A stretch of DNA of 40,334 nt from Sphaeroforma sirkka (Eukaryota; Opisthokonta; Ichthyosporea; Ichthyophonida): the NCBI GenBank assembly GCA_001586965.3, contig LUCW03001361.1, positions 1 through 40,334 of the forward strand, written 5' to 3'. The position numbers and the translations under genes are program-made. Below the pieces are notes generated by a model. It saw only the letters and a program-made list of their open reading frames with translations, did no database searches and had not been told where the DNA came from. The first letter of the stretch is position 1, and every line of letters starts with the position of its first letter. Below are positions 38,978 through 40,334 of this stretch, in pieces.

Positions 38978-39948
38978 ATGGATCAATCATACCTAAAGAC
39001 TACTTCACGGTCAGAAAGAGAATGGTGTGTCTCAATTCCAGGTGATGACCGCCTACTTGGAGGTTCCGCTTTCCAGACGGTTGTTGACAATCCCGTCACA
39101 GCTTACCGTCAGTTGGTACAGCAATACGCTAAGGATTTGGCTGGTAAGCCTGTTGACCCCAAGATTGGGCCTCTCAAGAAGCAAAACAAGTATTCAGGAA
39201 TTCTCCTGTATCTGCTTCGCTTTCAGGTCTAGGTCCCCTGTCTTATCGGTGTGGATTCAAGCGTGTGCCCAAGTTTGGAGCCCTTCTAGGTATTCAGTAC
39301 TTTCTTATGGATCCCCATGCAGATAGTGTCGGTCTTGTGGCCGCCTGGTGCTTCTATTCTTTCCGCCCTTCATCAATCCCGTACGTATGATTGAGAAACA
39401 ACAACGCATACTTCAAGCAGACTGGCGCTGAGAAGCCCATTATGGAGATTTTGCGCGAGTCAGCGGCAAAGAACTTCAAGCCTCTATTCCGTGGTACCGT
39501 TCCTCTAATGGGTCACTCCCTTGCCAGTGCTACCACCGGTCTTGTCGGACAACCCCAACTACAAAAAAGTGGATCCAGAAAGAGCTCGGAGCCAAGAGTG
39601 ATTTCGGATCATTCGCCACTGGTTTGATTGCATCCTCCGCAGTGAGTCCCATCTATGTTATGATGACCAAACCCCTGTCGTTTGGAAGTTATCATGCAGA
39701 CAAGTTCTATCAACGGTAGGAAGATTGAGTGATGCGTAGGCATGCAAGGAGGTTGTCGCTGACTCCAAGGAGTTCGGATTAAGAGGTATCTTCAGAGGAC
39801 AGGGTTTGGGTATTGCTACAGGCCATCATCTCTTGACTATGTTCCACGAGGACGTATCTTCCTCACCAGAGTCTGGAAGAATCCACAACGAGCGTAACGG
39901 ATACCTTCCTGAGCTTAAACAAATGCAGCAAAAGTGCACAAATTAAAT
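38978..39948 (+). pseudogene. Mitochondrial-carrier-like pseudogene
   Basis: Pieces in several frames: AFQTVVDNPVTAYRQLVQQY, then GFKRVPKFGALLGIQYFL, then FINPVRMIEKQQR and TGAEKPIMEILRESAAKNF with PLFRGTVPLMGHSLASATTG, then KWIQKELGAKSDF with FATGLIASSAVSPIYVMM, and LRGIFRGQGLGIATGHHLL. The three-fold pattern of a Pro-containing helix end (NPV, NPV, SPI) followed by a (L/I)FRG block fits the SLC25 carrier family of the inner mitochondrial membrane, although the usual Px(D/E)xx(K/R) signature is weak. At least four frame changes and stops break it. Alternatively some breaks are introns; one break lies after a TTTCAG near 39226. Confidence 0.6.
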
Positions 39949-40334
39949 AGCAAAGAACGGCATCTCTCATTCGCTGAAGAGTGTATCGGTATATATCTCC
40001 GAGCGACAAACATGGATTAGAGCCTCTGGTAGGAGCGCTTCGCTGTCAAGAGCAAAATCTTAACTGTTATGGAATCGCAACCTTTTTTATTTGGGATACA
40101 ACGGTTACTTGAATTATGTAAACGTGACACACGTCGTATGATCAAATTAAAAGTCGATCTGGAAGGTACGAAATAACAGTGCATTTCTATGCCTCTCTCT
40201 TTTATCTCTTATACTTTGACGGAACTGACACTGCTTATTTAAGTTATCCGCCATAGAACAGACCTGCATCGCCAGGATTGCGCACAGATATATGCAGCAT
40301 CATTACTATCGTGACGTTCACTGCATCCTGGCTT
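39949..40334 (+). other. Flank after carrier pseudogene
   Basis: No feature recognised; no ORF of note and no repeat shared with the rest of the window. Confidence 0.4.

Overview
The window is eukaryotic nuclear DNA packed with retroelements. I see no convincing intact host gene. The organism cannot be named from the sequence; LTR retrotransposons, a LINE, a pogo-like TIR element and a decayed mitochondrial-carrier gene fit a protist or other small eukaryote with a repeat-rich genome.

Layout: (1) 1-7577, minus strand: a complete Ty3/gypsy element (family A, copy 1) between two nearly identical LTRs. (2) 7578-9011: a rearranged, partly palindromic family-A fragment, followed at 9015-9109 by a scrap of LINE 3' end. 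(3) 9114-15361, minus: a second, divergent Ty3/gypsy element (family B) with a candidate 5' LTR. (4) 15362-~19925, minus: a Ty1/copia-like element (gag, protease, integrase; no RT seen) interrupted by a 212-bp hairpin-rich insertion with a 7-bp target duplication. (5) ~20843-23150: a long inverted-repeat element with a tandem duplication inside. (6) 23405-~24810, plus: an old family-A integrase-to-LTR remnant. (7) 24.8-28.0 kb: mostly unassigned, with one unidentified 173-aa ORF. (8) 28001-33640, plus: family-A copy 2, truncated at both ends, running into a LINE fragment to ~34532. (9) 34.5-40.3 kb: low-complexity DNA, a 705-bp pogo-like TIR element and a carrier pseudogene.

Three observations stand out. 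First, between RNase H and integrase the family-A elements carry a module resembling Dam/DIRS-type N6-adenine methyltransferases, and a recognisable relative of the same module sits in the copia-like element between the HH and CC parts of its integrase zinc finger. Second, in all three families gag ends in a UGA directly in frame with the protease, which suggests stop-codon readthrough. Third, both large family-A copies carry an antisense tRNA-Thr-like sequence with A box, B box and T-run inside gag.

Most coding regions are broken, largely by length changes in short homopolymer runs, so the copies look non-autonomous unless some of these are sequencing errors. All family assignments are by eye from motifs; no search was run.
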